Positions 16,587-26,486 of a stretch of 64,000 nt of DNA are shown here, in pieces. A program made the translations under genes and the position numbers. Under the pieces are notes generated by a model, which had not been told where the DNA came from, ran no database searches, and was given only the letters and a program-made list of their open reading frames with translations. Source of the DNA: Deltaproteobacteria bacterium (GTDB taxonomy: Bacteria; Myxococcota; B64-G9); contig JAFCZJ010000010.1 in assembly GCA_019314375.1 (NCBI GenBank), positions 1 to 64,000 on the forward strand, in the 5' to 3' direction. Positions within the stretch are counted from its first letter, which is position 1; every line of letters begins with the position of its first letter.

Positions 16587-19478
16587 ATGCGCGTGTGGGC
16601 GATTGGATGCTTGTTGGTTTTGCTTTCGGTCGATTTGGCTGCTGCAGAGAAAACCAAGAGCCCTGCCGAGGTTAAGATGCTTTCCCTGGACTTGCAGCGC
16701 GGTAAGGCGGAGAGCTATTTTCAGGTCCGACTGAGCTGGCCGGATGAGGGCGTGCCTGATCGACATGGACGCTTTGTAGAATTGTCGGGGGTCAAGTCCG
16801 GGCAGCATGATTGGCCGGTGGATGCTCTGGAGTTGGTGGCGCAGGACGAGGCCGCGGGCAGGGTTTTTCGGCTTTTGTCCGACGGGCCGGAGCCTGTGCC
16901 GGCGTGGCGTATTCGCAGTGTGCGCCCCCCGCGGGAAGTGGCTTTTGTCGGTCGTTTTGTCGGTCGTCCTAAGGTTTTGGAGTTGCGCTTGCGCTGTCCC
17001 AAAGCGGATGGTGGTTACCGATGGCTGCCTTTGCGCCTGGTGCTTGGCAAGGCCAAGCGGGGCAAGGGCCTGAGAAAGGTCTATTGGCGTGCCCAGGCGG
17101 ATTATCTATCGACTGTTCGCGTTCCTCGTGATCAGAGTTTTTACGCCTATGCCTGGGAGCGCTTGAAGGCTCGCCTGGGCAAGGACGGTCGCAAGCTGGC
17201 CTTGCCGCGTTCCATCCGTGGTGTCGGGCGCCGTGGTTTGTATGAAATTACGACCGGGGGCTTGGCCCTTCAAGAGTCCTTGCAGTTGGATCGCATGCGG
17301 GATGGGCAGCCAGACAGCGGCAAACGCAAGATCAGGGTGGACGACATCGCCGGGGTGAAGGTCCGCTCTCATCCCTGGCCGGAGATGATCGGTGCCAAGC
17401 CGCCGACCGTGGATGCCGAGGCGAGTCTGGTGCCAGAGGATCAGTACTATATTCGTTTTCGTACCAGCCGTTCTTTTCGGCGCTTTTTTGACATGGTGCA
17501 CGATTGGGGCGGTTCGCTGCTGGGCATGGTGGAGGTGGGCGGTCGCGATTTCGGCACCAAGGATAAGCTCGAACAGCAAATATGCATCCGGGCTTCCCGG
17601 CTGAGCGACATCTTGGGTCCGACCGTGGTCGAGAGCTTGGTTCTGACCGGCGGGGACCCGTATCTTCGCGAGGGAAGTGACCTCAGTATCATTTTTCACC
17701 TGAAGTCCGTGACCTTGTTCGAGGCGGCGGTGGGGAGATACTTGGACGAGGCGAGTAAGGCCAACGCGGACTTGAAAGAGAGTCGCTTTGTCCATCGGGG
17801 CATCAAGGTGCAGGTCTTGGCGACTCCGGATCGGCGCGTCTTCTGCCACCGAGCCAAGCTGGGCGATGACTATGTGGTCTACGCCAACAGTCCGATGGCC
17901 ATGAAGCGCATCATCGACACATTCAAGGGCAAGCTGCCTTCTCTGGCGAAGAGCAAGGACTTTGTCTATATGCGCAAGCTCTACCCACAGGGCGACAAGA
18001 TGGAGGATGGCTTCATCTTTTTGTCCGACCCCTGGCTGCGCTACATGGTTGGGCCACGGCTTCGTATCTCGGAAAAAAGGCGTATCGAGGCCATGACCAG
18101 CCTGGAGATGATCAAGAACGCGGCTTTGCTCTATCTCTGGGAGAACCCAGGCAAAGCCGTGCCCTCATACGCCAAGCTCATCAAGGGGGCCTATCTTGAC
18201 CCGGCCCAGTTGAGAACCGAGCGCGGGGACAAGTTTTCTTGGGATGCTGACACCTTTCAAGCCACTTCAAAGCGTTATGGGCGAATGGGCTACTTGAAAC
18301 CCAACCGAGAGTTCGAGATCAAGCTGGTGACCGAGCAGGAGAAGCAAGAGTACGAGCGTTTCAGGAATGCCTACCAAGACTATTGGCGGCGCTACTTTGA
18401 TCCCGTGGGTATTCGCATCCGGGCGGACAAAGACCTGGATATCGACATGACCATCCTGCCGCTCATCGACAACAGTGAGTACCAGCGGGTCAAGGGCAAC
18501 ATGGGCGGCAAGGTCGTCGCTTTGGAGCCCAACTTGCGGCAAGGGCCGATCATTTTTCACTGGGCTGGGCACTTGAACCCCCAGGGCAAAGACTATCGAG
18601 AGCTTCAGCAAGTCGCTGTCAGGATGCTGCCGGGCCAAGACAAGGTCACGGTCGAATGGATTGGCGAGCATGTGGAGTTCTGGGTGGAGGACCACCCGGT
18701 GTTGGCCGCGGACTGCGATCACATGAAACTGGACCGCCTTTTTCAAGTGCCCATGGTGCTGGCCGTGGAAGTGAAGAGCAAATTCGGTCTCGCGGCTTTT
18801 TTGGTGGCCTTCCAGAGCATGGTGCGTACCAGCGCCCCGGGTCTGGTGGAGTTTGTGCCGACCGAATCTTACAAGAAGACCGCTTTCACCGCCATCCGGG
18901 CTGTACCCGGGGGAGGGGCCGAACAAGAGCTTGCCGAAGCGGCCATTTATTTCGGCGCTATTGGTGACATGTTTTACCTGAGCACCCAGCTCGATGCCTT
19001 GAAGAAGGTCGTGGATGCACGGGCTCAGGGGGCTTCGCCTCAGGCGGTGGTCAAGGCTTATGGTGGCGCTGCCGAAGGACACATGGGCTTGCGTCTCCAC
19101 GTGGATCGGGCCAAGCATGCTCTGCATTTCGTCAACCTGGAACTGGGCAGAGAAGCCATCGAGGCCGAACGGGACCACTTGCTGGATTTGGCGTTGGTGG
19201 CCCGAACGGTGGGCTTGGGGCCCGAAGCATTGGCTCCCGTGGAGCGGGTTTTGGGCTATCGCATCCGTTCGGTGCTGGGCAACAGCTATCGCTGGCTGCC
19301 AGCCGAGGGAGCTGTCGAATCCAGTGGCAACGGAACTCTGTGGCGTTTCGTCGTCGACAAGGAAATTCCCTCCGACTCTCCTTTGGGAAAGCTTCTGGCC
19401 AGCATCCGATCGATCCGCGCCACGGTGGAGTTCACCGAAGAGGGACTGCATACCCAGCTTGGCCTTCGCCGGCGCTAA
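16587..19478 (+). CDS. Large secreted protein of unknown function
   Basis: 963 aa with a signal peptide (~1-20, VDLAAAEK) and GAAGGTGA upstream of the start. The rest is soluble with no membrane helix and no motif I recognise. Visible landmarks are a beta-rich N-terminal part (to ~180), RVPRDQSFYAYAWERLK, DQYYIRFRTSRSFRRFFDMV (~290) and SRLSDILGPTVVESLVLTGGDPYLREGSDL in parts (~340). There are repeated references to Tyr/Trp-rich segments near 610. The layout recalls large DUF-type periplasmic proteins of planctomycetes and myxobacteria. Function is not assigned. It is monocistronic: promoter-like sequence in front and a hairpin after it. Confidence 0.8.
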   Translation: MRVWAIGCLLVLLSVDLAAAEKTKSPAEVKMLSLDLQRGKAESYFQVRLSWPDEGVPDRHGRFVELSGVKSGQHDWPVDALELVAQDEAAGRVFRLLSDGPEPVPAWRIRSVRPPREVAFVGRFVGRPKVLELRLRCPKADGGYRWLPLRLVLGKAKRGKGLRKVYWRAQADYLSTVRVPRDQSFYAYAWERLKARLGKDGRKLALPRSIRGVGRRGLYEITTGGLALQESLQLDRMRDGQPDSGKRKIRVDDIAGVKVRSHPWPEMIGAKPPTVDAEASLVPEDQYYIRFRTSRSFRRFFDMVHDWGGSLLGMVEVGGRDFGTKDKLEQQICIRASRLSDILGPTVVESLVLTGGDPYLREGSDLSIIFHLKSVTLFEAAVGRYLDEASKANADLKESRFVHRGIKVQVLATPDRRVFCHRAKLGDDYVVYANSPMAMKRIIDTFKGKLPSLAKSKDFVYMRKLYPQGDKMEDGFIFLSDPWLRYMVGPRLRISEKRRIEAMTSLEMIKNAALLYLWENPGKAVPSYAKLIKGAYLDPAQLRTERGDKFSWDADTFQATSKRYGRMGYLKPNREFEIKLVTEQEKQEYERFRNAYQDYWRRYFDPVGIRIRADKDLDIDMTILPLIDNSEYQRVKGNMGGKVVALEPNLRQGPIIFHWAGHLNPQGKDYRELQQVAVRMLPGQDKVTVEWIGEHVEFWVEDHPVLAADCDHMKLDRLFQVPMVLAVEVKSKFGLAAFLVAFQSMVRTSAPGLVEFVPTESYKKTAFTAIRAVPGGGAEQELAEAAIYFGAIGDMFYLSTQLDALKKVVDARAQGASPQAVVKAYGGAAEGHMGLRLHVDRAKHALHFVNLELGREAIEAERDHLLDLALVARTVGLGPEALAPVERVLGYRIRSVLGNSYRWLPAEGAVESSGNGTLWRFVVDKEIPSDSPLGKLLASIRSIRATVEFTEEGLHTQLGLRRR

Positions 19479-19479
19479 C

Positions 19480-19538
19480 CCTAAAGGATAAGCTGCCCCT
19501 AATCCTAAAGGATAAGCGGCTCTACTGGGAAGGATAAG
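19480..19538 (+). repeat. Short degenerate repeat after the 963-aa gene
   Basis: CCTAAAGGATAAGC occurs at 19480-19493 and 19504-19517 (period 24), with a partial third copy AAGGATAAG at 19530-19538 that runs into the terminator-like hairpin. It is probably a local duplication; no function is evident. Confidence 0.7.
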
Positions 19539-19556
19539 GGGCTCTATTAGAGCCCC
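19538..19556 (+). terminator. Hairpin terminator-like element
   Basis: GGGGCTCTA and TAGAGCCCC form a perfect stem with a very tight loop, 60 bases after the 963-aa gene stop. Only a weak T-tract follows (ATTTTG some 12 bases on), so it is not a textbook rho-independent terminator. Confidence 0.5.
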
Positions 19557-19572
19557 TAACCCTCCAATTTTG

Positions 19573-19602
19573 TTGACATGCCCCTTGTCTCGCGGCTAAG
19601 TT
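19573..19602 (+). promoter_or_regulatory. Sigma-70 type promoter of dapF
   Basis: A consensus TTGACA (19573-19578) and TAAGTT (19597-19602) are separated by 18 bases. The start would lie near 19609, about 30 bases before ATG 19639. It should drive dapF and the two overlapping response-regulator genes. Confidence 0.5.
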
Positions 19603-19638
19603 CAGGCAGTCGAAAACCAACGATTGCGATGGCGAACT

Positions 19639-20499
19639 ATGATCCCGTTTTGGAAAATCCACGGCCTGGGCAACGATTTCATTGTGATGGATGCTACTCA
19701 GGGTGGCCTGTTGGTGGAAGCTGGGCACGCCAAGCAGATGTGTGACCGGTACATGGGCATTGGCGCAGACGGCGTGTTGACCGTATTGCCCAGTGAATCC
19801 GGTGACTATCGGATGCACATATACAATGCGGACGGCTCTCAACCGGAGATGTGCGGCAACGGCATTCGCTGTTTCGTCAAGTATCTGGTGGACCACGGCA
19901 TGGTCCAGGGTTCCGAGGTGCGGGTCGAGACCGGCCGGGGTGTGCTGACCTGCAAGCTGCAGCTGGGTGCCGACGGCAAGGTCGAAATGGTGACCGTCAA
20001 CATGAGCCCGGCACTCTTCGATTGTGAAGAGGTGCCCATGGAAGGTCGCTCTGGGACCTGCATTGAGGAAGATTTGGAGGTCGATGGCTTGCATTTTTGC
20101 CTCACGGCGGTCTCCATGGGCAATCCCCACGCAGTGCTCTTCGAGAAGGCGGATTTGGCCATGGCGCGCAAGCGCGGTCCGATGTTGGCCAACCATTCCC
20201 TCTTCCCCAACAAGACCAACGTGGAGTTCACTGAAGTCAAGAGTCGGGGCGAGATCGATTTGGTGGTCTACGAGCGGGGCTGCGGTATCACCAAGGCTTG
20301 CGGCACGGGGGCTTGTGCCGCGACTGCTGCCGCGGCTCGTATTGGCAAGGTGGATTTCGATAGAGAGATCCGCGTCAATTTGCCAGGCGGCAGTTTATTT
20401 GTGCAGGTCGAATCGGACTTCTCAGCGGTGTGGATGCGCGGACCGGCCCTTGAGGTTTTTCGTGGGGAATTCGCCGATCTGGCGGCCTGGGAGTCATGA
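19639..20499 (+). CDS. dapF: Diaminopimelate epimerase
   Basis: 286 aa. Interconverts LL- and meso-diaminopimelate for lysine and peptidoglycan synthesis, in the cytoplasm. ATG 19639 gives the family N-terminus MIPFWKIHGLGNDFIVMD. Both catalytic cysteines are present: NADGSQPEMCGNGIRCF (~70-86) and KACGTGACAA (~220-229). Length is normal. The stop overlaps the start of the following response regulator by four bases, an unusual coupling of a biosynthetic gene to signalling genes. Confidence 0.96.
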   Translation: MIPFWKIHGLGNDFIVMDATQGGLLVEAGHAKQMCDRYMGIGADGVLTVLPSESGDYRMHIYNADGSQPEMCGNGIRCFVKYLVDHGMVQGSEVRVETGRGVLTCKLQLGADGKVEMVTVNMSPALFDCEEVPMEGRSGTCIEEDLEVDGLHFCLTAVSMGNPHAVLFEKADLAMARKRGPMLANHSLFPNKTNVEFTEVKSRGEIDLVVYERGCGITKACGTGACAATAAAARIGKVDFDREIRVNLPGGSLFVQVESDFSAVWMRGPALEVFRGEFADLAAWES

Positions 20500-22445
20500 C
20501 CAGCATCCGAATTCTGCTCGTGGACGACGAGGAATTCTATCTTCGTTTGTTCTCAGATATTCTGGCCTCGCGGCGTTATGATTTACGTACAGCCAAGAGC
20601 GGTGAAGAAGCCTTGGAGATTCTCTCCAGCGATCATTTCGATATCCTGATCACCGACTTGCTGATGGAGGGCATGGATGGATTGCAGTTGACCAAACGGG
20701 TTAACGCGCTCTATCCCCAATTGGATATCGTTGTCATTACCCAGCGTGACGATGTGCGGTTGGCGGTCAAGTCCATGCGCATGGGTGTCTTCGAGTATCT
20801 CGTCAAGCCGGTGGACCGGGACGAACTTTTGTTGACGCTGGACCGTTTGCTTGAGCGCCGACGCTTGATGGATCAACAGACCAAGCTGCTTGACGAAAGC
20901 ATGCAGTATCTTCAGGCCCAGACCGTTTATCGCCGGTGCCTGGATATTCTGTCTACCCTTGATTTTGAGAACCTGGTGGAGATGATCCTCCGTCATATGT
21001 TGCAAGCCACGGGTTCGCAGGGGGGGGTCCTGTGGCTGACCTCTCCAGAGGGGCGACCCGATTCGGATGGAGTGGAAAAGCTCAACCTGACAGGTTATCG
21101 TGGTTTGGTGGATCTGCAGGACGTGCCCAGTGCCATTCAACTGGGCAATAGCGACTCAGCCGACGACTTCTGGAGCGGCCGCCCTTTTTTCGCCGATCCG
21201 GCAAGCCTTCTGGGGATGAAAAATCGCTCTAGTTATTCCAGAGAGGCTCTTTTTATCCCTTTTTTGGTTGAAGATCACCCCGTGGGGTTGTTTGCTCTGT
21301 TGGATAAATTGCGAGCTGATTTCACCGAGCGGGATGGCAACATCGCGCGGACCATGGCCGAGTTTTCGGCCATCGCCATCAAGAACGCACGGCGTTTTCA
21401 GGCCCTGGAGCGCCTGGGATTGCGCGATCATGACTCCACTGCTTACAATTTGACCTACTTCATCGACTACGCGGGCAAAGAGATATACAAGGCGCGTCGT
21501 TATGGGCGCTCATTCTCCCTGGTGACTGTGATCATTGACCGTTTCGATTTTCTGCGCCAGCACTTCAAGGCCGAAGTCTGTAACCAGATGTCCCGCAAGC
21601 TGGCCGAGAGCATCTCTCGCGTGGTTCGAGACTCGGACATTTTGGCCAGGGTCTCTGACGACGAATATTACGTGCTGCTGCCGGAGACCGATGCACTGGG
21701 CGCGCGTATGTTCATCCGTCGGTGCCACGATACCTTCCAGGCCGATGCCTTCATTAGCCAGATGAAGCGGGATTATCCGGTCAACATCACCATGGGCACC
21801 GCCACCTTTCCTTTGAATGGTCGCGACTTCGATCAACTATTGATGGTTTGTCGTCAGCGTATGGACCAGGCCCGCACCAGCATTTATCGGCGTTTGGGAC
21901 TGGATACCAAGGGCTTGTGGGACGCCAGTCGCGCTCTGATGGGGCGGCGGGAAGAACACGACATGCCTCTGGGGCAGACGTCTGAGAACTTCAGGCTGGC
22001 GGAGGACGGACCCGGTGGAAATGCGCACTTGATTTTGGACGAGGAGAGCCTGGCTGCCATTGAGTCAGCGGTAAGCACACAGGCGGTGGACGATCCGCAG
22101 AGAAGGGCCATTCTCTTTTCGGTGGGTGGTCAGTTGACCGATCGCTTGCGGCCGGTGGAGCAAATCGTGGGTGCCAGCAAGCGGGCCAGGGCCTATGTGC
22201 TCGGTAGGCGGATTGAGGGCGAGCGGGCATCGGAGCAGCCCTCGGTGACCCGGGTGGCTCTGGAAGACGAGTCAGTGGACAGCTATCGCATGTTGTTGGT
22301 TTTGGCCGAACACCTGGCTTATGCTTTTGTCGGGCAGAAGGAGGCCGAAGGGCGCATTGTGGGCTTTCATAGCTGCGACACCACTTTGGTCGAGAACATG
22401 ATCGCCAAGCTGCAAGAGCACTACAACTTCCAGAGGCAGTACTGA
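20496..22445 (+). CDS. Response regulator with GAF and degenerate GGDEF domains
   Basis: 649 aa. The receiver domain (1-120) is intact: acidic pair DDE, phosphoacceptor D54 in ITDLLMEGMDG, and KP near 108. A GAF-like domain spans ~150-310. A GGDEF-fold domain spans ~325-465, but its signature loop reads VSDDEYYVLLP instead of GG(D/E)EF, so diguanylate cyclase activity is unlikely. A further ~180-residue alpha/beta region contains RLAEDGPGGNAHLILDEES in its first part. It is likely an output module that binds rather than makes c-di-GMP, or a partner-binding scaffold. Start and stop overlap both neighbours. Confidence 0.85.
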   Translation: MTSIRILLVDDEEFYLRLFSDILASRRYDLRTAKSGEEALEILSSDHFDILITDLLMEGMDGLQLTKRVNALYPQLDIVVITQRDDVRLAVKSMRMGVFEYLVKPVDRDELLLTLDRLLERRRLMDQQTKLLDESMQYLQAQTVYRRCLDILSTLDFENLVEMILRHMLQATGSQGGVLWLTSPEGRPDSDGVEKLNLTGYRGLVDLQDVPSAIQLGNSDSADDFWSGRPFFADPASLLGMKNRSSYSREALFIPFLVEDHPVGLFALLDKLRADFTERDGNIARTMAEFSAIAIKNARRFQALERLGLRDHDSTAYNLTYFIDYAGKEIYKARRYGRSFSLVTVIIDRFDFLRQHFKAEVCNQMSRKLAESISRVVRDSDILARVSDDEYYVLLPETDALGARMFIRRCHDTFQADAFISQMKRDYPVNITMGTATFPLNGRDFDQLLMVCRQRMDQARTSIYRRLGLDTKGLWDASRALMGRREEHDMPLGQTSENFRLAEDGPGGNAHLILDEESLAAIESAVSTQAVDDPQRRAILFSVGGQLTDRLRPVEQIVGASKRARAYVLGRRIEGERASEQPSVTRVALEDESVDSYRMLLVLAEHLAYAFVGQKEAEGRIVGFHSCDTTLVENMIAKLQEHYNFQRQY

Positions 22446-23932
22446 TGCCGGAACGCAAGCTGATTCTCGTCGCTGACCCGGACCGGGAAGTGCTCAAAGT
22501 TTTGGGCAACGCTTTCCATGAGCAGGGTTATGACGTTCGGGCGGCGCGGGACGGCAGTCGAGCCCTGGAAAAGGCTATTCTGGTTCACCCGGACCTTGTG
22601 CTCTTTGATGCCGATTGTGCCTTGATTCCGCCCAAAAAGTACATCCGGATTTTGCGATCCAATCCTCGCACTGAGCACATCCCCGTCATCGTCATGGGCG
22701 TGGGAGAAGAAGACGACAGCGCTCTTTGGGGCTATCGCGAGGCATTCATCCATAAGCCTTTCCACCCTGATGAAGTCTTGGGCTTGGTGGGTACGATCTT
22801 TCGACGCATGGCGACAGCCCGGCAAGTTCGAGAGGGCGGAACTGAGATCGAGGGCCGCTTGGGCCAGATCGCCTTGGTCGATCTTTTGCAGATTTTCAAG
22901 CTCAACTCAAAGACAGGTTTGTTGGAGGTGAAATCGGATGACTTGGTCGGCCAGGTTTTTGTGGCTGACGGCAACGTGGTGCATGCCAGTATGGGGCGGC
23001 ATCGCTCGGAGAAGTCTCTTTTCCGTATGCTGCAGTGGAAAGAGGGTAGCTTTGCATTCATGCCCGAGCAGGTCACCAGCGAGCTAAACATTCGCCGCTC
23101 CACCGACATGTTGCTCATCGAGGGTGCGCGCCAGGCCGATGAACTCGAGTTGCTGCTTCAAGAGTTGCCGGCCGTCAATGTGCGCTTGGTTGCCGATCAG
23201 GAGGTGCTGGACCGCTTTGATGGTTTGCATCCGGTGACGCAACAGATATTGAGCCTGTTGGAGTTTTACAGCACAGTGGGCGAGTTGGTGGAGCACTCGC
23301 GGGTTTCTGATTATGAAACCTGCCGGGCCATTCGGACCTTATTTGAGAAGGGCGCGCTTAGGGCATTGGAGGAGGTTCATGACGAGCCCCCTGATGAGTT
23401 GCCCTTACTCAGCCATGATTTACTTTACGAGTTAAAAGTGCGCTTGGCAAGGCATCAGGGCCTTTCTGGGCGTACGACTCATGGCAAATTGGGTGTAATC
23501 TGTCCCTCCGATGTTTTTTTGAAGGCCCTGCTGACATCTTTGCGGCGCTTGCCCGGCTTTGAGTTGGGTGGACAAGTCGAAGCGCTGCGTTTTGGTTTTG
23601 GTCAGTTGGGTCAATTGGCGCTAAGTGAAAATTTGGTGCTGGATCTCATGCTCTTGCCCGCCGAAGAACACTGGACTCCCTTGTGGGCACCTCTGGCGGT
23701 AGGCCTGTCCGCTGGATTGGTCGCTTGGGCTGGCCCGAAAGAGCAGATGGCCTGGGACATGGGTCTGATGGCGGATCGTTTGCGTCGTGAATTCGACGTC
23801 CCCGTTTTCCAGGTCGCCGCAGGCGGTGCGGCCTCCGCTGACGGGGTGGCGCAACTGGACCCGGCCGACCCCGCCGCAGTACGCCAAATCATGGTGGATA
23901 TTCTGGTGCGCCTTTCCGGCCAGCCAGACTGA
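22445..23932 (+). CDS. Response regulator with DUF4388 (PATAN-type) domain
   Basis: 495 aa, start ATG 22445 overlapping the upstream stop (TGATG). Receiver domain 1-125 with D55 in LVLFDADC and HKP near 103. A DUF4388/PATAN-like domain covers ~135-230 (GRLGQIALVDLLQIFKLNSK, TGLLEV, GQVFVADGNVVHA, EGSFAF). Then a winged-helix-like segment and, from ~315, a domain resembling a degenerate small GTPase without a clear P-loop. Proteins of this plan act in motility and polarity signalling in deltaproteobacteria, so it probably works together with the preceding regulator. It ends one base before the convergent 850-aa gene. Confidence 0.82.
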   Translation: MPERKLILVADPDREVLKVLGNAFHEQGYDVRAARDGSRALEKAILVHPDLVLFDADCALIPPKKYIRILRSNPRTEHIPVIVMGVGEEDDSALWGYREAFIHKPFHPDEVLGLVGTIFRRMATARQVREGGTEIEGRLGQIALVDLLQIFKLNSKTGLLEVKSDDLVGQVFVADGNVVHASMGRHRSEKSLFRMLQWKEGSFAFMPEQVTSELNIRRSTDMLLIEGARQADELELLLQELPAVNVRLVADQEVLDRFDGLHPVTQQILSLLEFYSTVGELVEHSRVSDYETCRAIRTLFEKGALRALEEVHDEPPDELPLLSHDLLYELKVRLARHQGLSGRTTHGKLGVICPSDVFLKALLTSLRRLPGFELGGQVEALRFGFGQLGQLALSENLVLDLMLLPAEEHWTPLWAPLAVGLSAGLVAWAGPKEQMAWDMGLMADRLRREFDVPVFQVAAGGAASADGVAQLDPADPAAVRQIMVDILVRLSGQPD

Positions 23933-23933
23933 T

Positions 23934-26486
23934 TCAGCCGCCCAGCGGGCTGAAGAGCAGCCAGATCAATTCTAAGAACAGGCTGACAAGGATGAGGCCG
24001 AAAAACCCGAGGCCGACGGACAGCAAAATTCGGCTGGCACCCCAGCCCTTGGGATCCTTTTCTCGTTGGCTGAATCGTTCCGCAAGGCTGCCTGTCCAGG
24101 CGCTGATGGCTTCTGGTCCGAGGCGTAGCCACTGACGGTGGACGGCGATGATGAAAAAGCCGCCCATCATGCCCAGGAACACAGCCATTGAGCCACCCAG
24201 CCAACGAGCCAAGCACCAGCCTGCAATTACCAAAGCCAGACCGAAGAGGGGGACCATGCGTGAGGGCAGGGAGCGAAAACGCAGGGAGACCATCCACAAG
24301 CCCAGCGCCAGGAGGGTTGCCATGGCCATCCAGGCCGGGATGCGCAACCAGCCGCGGGCATAGAGAAAGGAAACGCTCACCGGCGCTTCGGCGGCTATCC
24401 AGTAGCGGCTGTGGTCAAGGCGCTTGCCTTCTTTGGGTACCTTGAAGCGTACCGGCATGGCTCCTCCGTCAGCGCTGCTGGCACCATCTGAAATCGATAG
24501 GGCTCGTACGGCCAGGTCTGCGCCGATGCCAGGATCGCCCCAGGAGGGGGCTGGCTTGTGCCAGCCTGCTTTGCCCATGTACTGCTGTTCATCCAGATCA
24601 CCCTCAAGACGGGTGTAAATGTTGCGGCCAGGTGCGTAAACGGTCCATCCCAAAGACGAGATGGGCAAGTCCAGTTGAGGGATTCTCAGCACGGGATGGC
24701 CGAAAAGCCCGAGGTCGTCCATGTTTTGTTCGATGACCACCGACAAGGTGAAGGGGCGCAGGCGCTCCCGACCGGTGGATCGCTTCAGGGGAAGCAGGAC
24801 CTGTCCATCGGCGTTGCGGCTCGGGTTGAAGGGTTGCCCATCCAAGAGGGCCGATTTGATGGAGGCCCCCTTGGGAAGGCGCATCCTCAGGTTTTGCAGA
24901 AGTCGATTGCGCAAAGTGATGCGCATGTCGGTGAGCACTTTGCCCTCGACGGTTATCTTGGAAAAGACCTTGACCCGATCGATGGAGTCCGATGCGGGTT
25001 CGATTTCGGGCAAGTGGCGAACCGCAAGACCCACCTTCGGCTTGGGCTCGTGGTAGCGATAGGCTCGCAGAATGGGGCTCACCGCGGACTGGATCATTTC
25101 GGCCGGTAGTTGGCGCACGTCGATGGCGTCGGCATTCACCGGGGGCTTGGTCTCGAGTTGTAGTTTGCCGGGCACTTCAAGGCCTAGCCATCCACTTTCT
25201 CGTTCCACCCCCAGGCAATGGGGCAGAGGAGCATCGAAGGCACCATCGGACTCCTTGGCCATCTCCCGGCGCAATCGCAAGGAGATTTCGAATTTGTTGC
25301 GAATGGGGAAGGCCGTCTCGCCGCGCAATAGCGGCTTGCCTGTTTCATCCTGGCCGAGCTCCCAGCGGAAAGCGCCCATACCTTTTGCGGACACCACCTT
25401 CATGTCCTTGGGTAGAGCGATGACGAACTCCTTGGCGCCGGCGTAGAGGATGGTGTAGCGAACCACGCTGAACAACTCCATGGCCCCTTCTTCCACCGAC
25501 AGCAGGTGCAGGCTCTCTGCATAGACCTTGGCTTGTTGCCCTGAGTCGTCGCCCATGTTCTTGAAGCCCAGCAAGTGGATGTGGGTGGTCGGTCGCAAGG
25601 TGGCCGTGAACTTCGTGCCGCCTTCTGTCTCCCGGGTGTCCGACTGGACCGCGGCGTTCATGCGGGGCTCTAGTCCTTGAAGCGGGAAGGTGCATTCGAA
25701 GCGAGTGACCGGGGTGCGAGCAACCAAGAAATCGTATTCGATGGAGCCGCGGGGTCCCCGAGAGGGTACCAAGATCTCCGCCTGGATGGTGACCTCGCCT
25801 GTCTCCTGGGTTACCCAGACGTGGTAGCCCTGGCGTCGGGAGACGGGCAGATCCCGCCCTTTGACCCGGGCTCTTACCAGGACCACATCGTCGCCAATGA
25901 TGGGTACGGTTTTCCAGGCACCTGGGCGTCCCAATGTGACCTGCAGATTCAGCTTCAAGGACAGGGCCCCATGAATGGCCTCGCCCGAATAACTGGAGGC
26001 CCCCAAGACCACCGCCGGACCCAGCCGGCGCGCGGCTTCTCGACGTACGGTTTTCAGCTTGTCGCGCAGGGCTTCATATTCGGGCAGGCTCATCTCGACT
26101 TCAGGTTCCTCGGGGCTGCGATAAGCATGTGCCGCAGCCGGTTCCGGTGCGTCCGCCGCGATGTCTTCGCCGGCTGACCTGAAGCGATTCAAGTTGCCCG
26201 GCATCTGTCGCATGCGTCTTGGGGGGGCCTTGTTCGGCTCGAGTTTGTTTTGTGGCACGACGATTGAATCGAAGTTGATTTCGGCCTGTCGGCCCCGTTC
26301 TCGTTCAGCGGCCTGGGCTTCCTCGTCTCCAGCCATCACCGTGGCGGCGAAATCACCCATGTCGAAATCATTGCTGAATGAGTTATTCATTTGTCTCAGA
26401 CGCCCACCCTGGGCTTGTGCGTCCATGGTGGGGCATAGGGTCAAGAGCATGCTCAAGCAAGCGAATGGGAGGAGGCGCTTAGACAT
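23934..26486 (-). CDS. Secreted/membrane protein, tandem paralogue B
   Basis: 850 aa from ATG 26486 with GGAGGTGGCCC upstream. Signal peptide 1-25 (MDAQAQ). A charged region is followed by the VEMSLPEYEALRDKL motif at ~130, and a long series of beta-sandwich-like segments. Three hydrophobic helices lie near the C-terminus (about 700-720, 728-775 and 815-845). The N-terminal motif and beta layout parallel those of the 826-aa upstream neighbour, so the two look like an old tandem duplication. Coding sequences overlap by eight bases. It is probably an inner-membrane protein with a large periplasmic part, function unknown. Confidence 0.78.
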   Translation of the reverse strand: MSKRLLPFACLSMLLTLCPTMDAQAQGGRLRQMNNSFSNDFDMGDFAATVMAGDEEAQAAERERGRQAEINFDSIVVPQNKLEPNKAPPRRMRQMPGNLNRFRSAGEDIAADAPEPAAAHAYRSPEEPEVEMSLPEYEALRDKLKTVRREAARRLGPAVVLGASSYSGEAIHGALSLKLNLQVTLGRPGAWKTVPIIGDDVVLVRARVKGRDLPVSRRQGYHVWVTQETGEVTIQAEILVPSRGPRGSIEYDFLVARTPVTRFECTFPLQGLEPRMNAAVQSDTRETEGGTKFTATLRPTTHIHLLGFKNMGDDSGQQAKVYAESLHLLSVEEGAMELFSVVRYTILYAGAKEFVIALPKDMKVVSAKGMGAFRWELGQDETGKPLLRGETAFPIRNKFEISLRLRREMAKESDGAFDAPLPHCLGVERESGWLGLEVPGKLQLETKPPVNADAIDVRQLPAEMIQSAVSPILRAYRYHEPKPKVGLAVRHLPEIEPASDSIDRVKVFSKITVEGKVLTDMRITLRNRLLQNLRMRLPKGASIKSALLDGQPFNPSRNADGQVLLPLKRSTGRERLRPFTLSVVIEQNMDDLGLFGHPVLRIPQLDLPISSLGWTVYAPGRNIYTRLEGDLDEQQYMGKAGWHKPAPSWGDPGIGADLAVRALSISDGASSADGGAMPVRFKVPKEGKRLDHSRYWIAAEAPVSVSFLYARGWLRIPAWMAMATLLALGLWMVSLRFRSLPSRMVPLFGLALVIAGWCLARWLGGSMAVFLGMMGGFFIIAVHRQWLRLGPEAISAWTGSLAERFSQREKDPKGWGASRILLSVGLGFFGLILVSLFLELIWLLFSPLGG

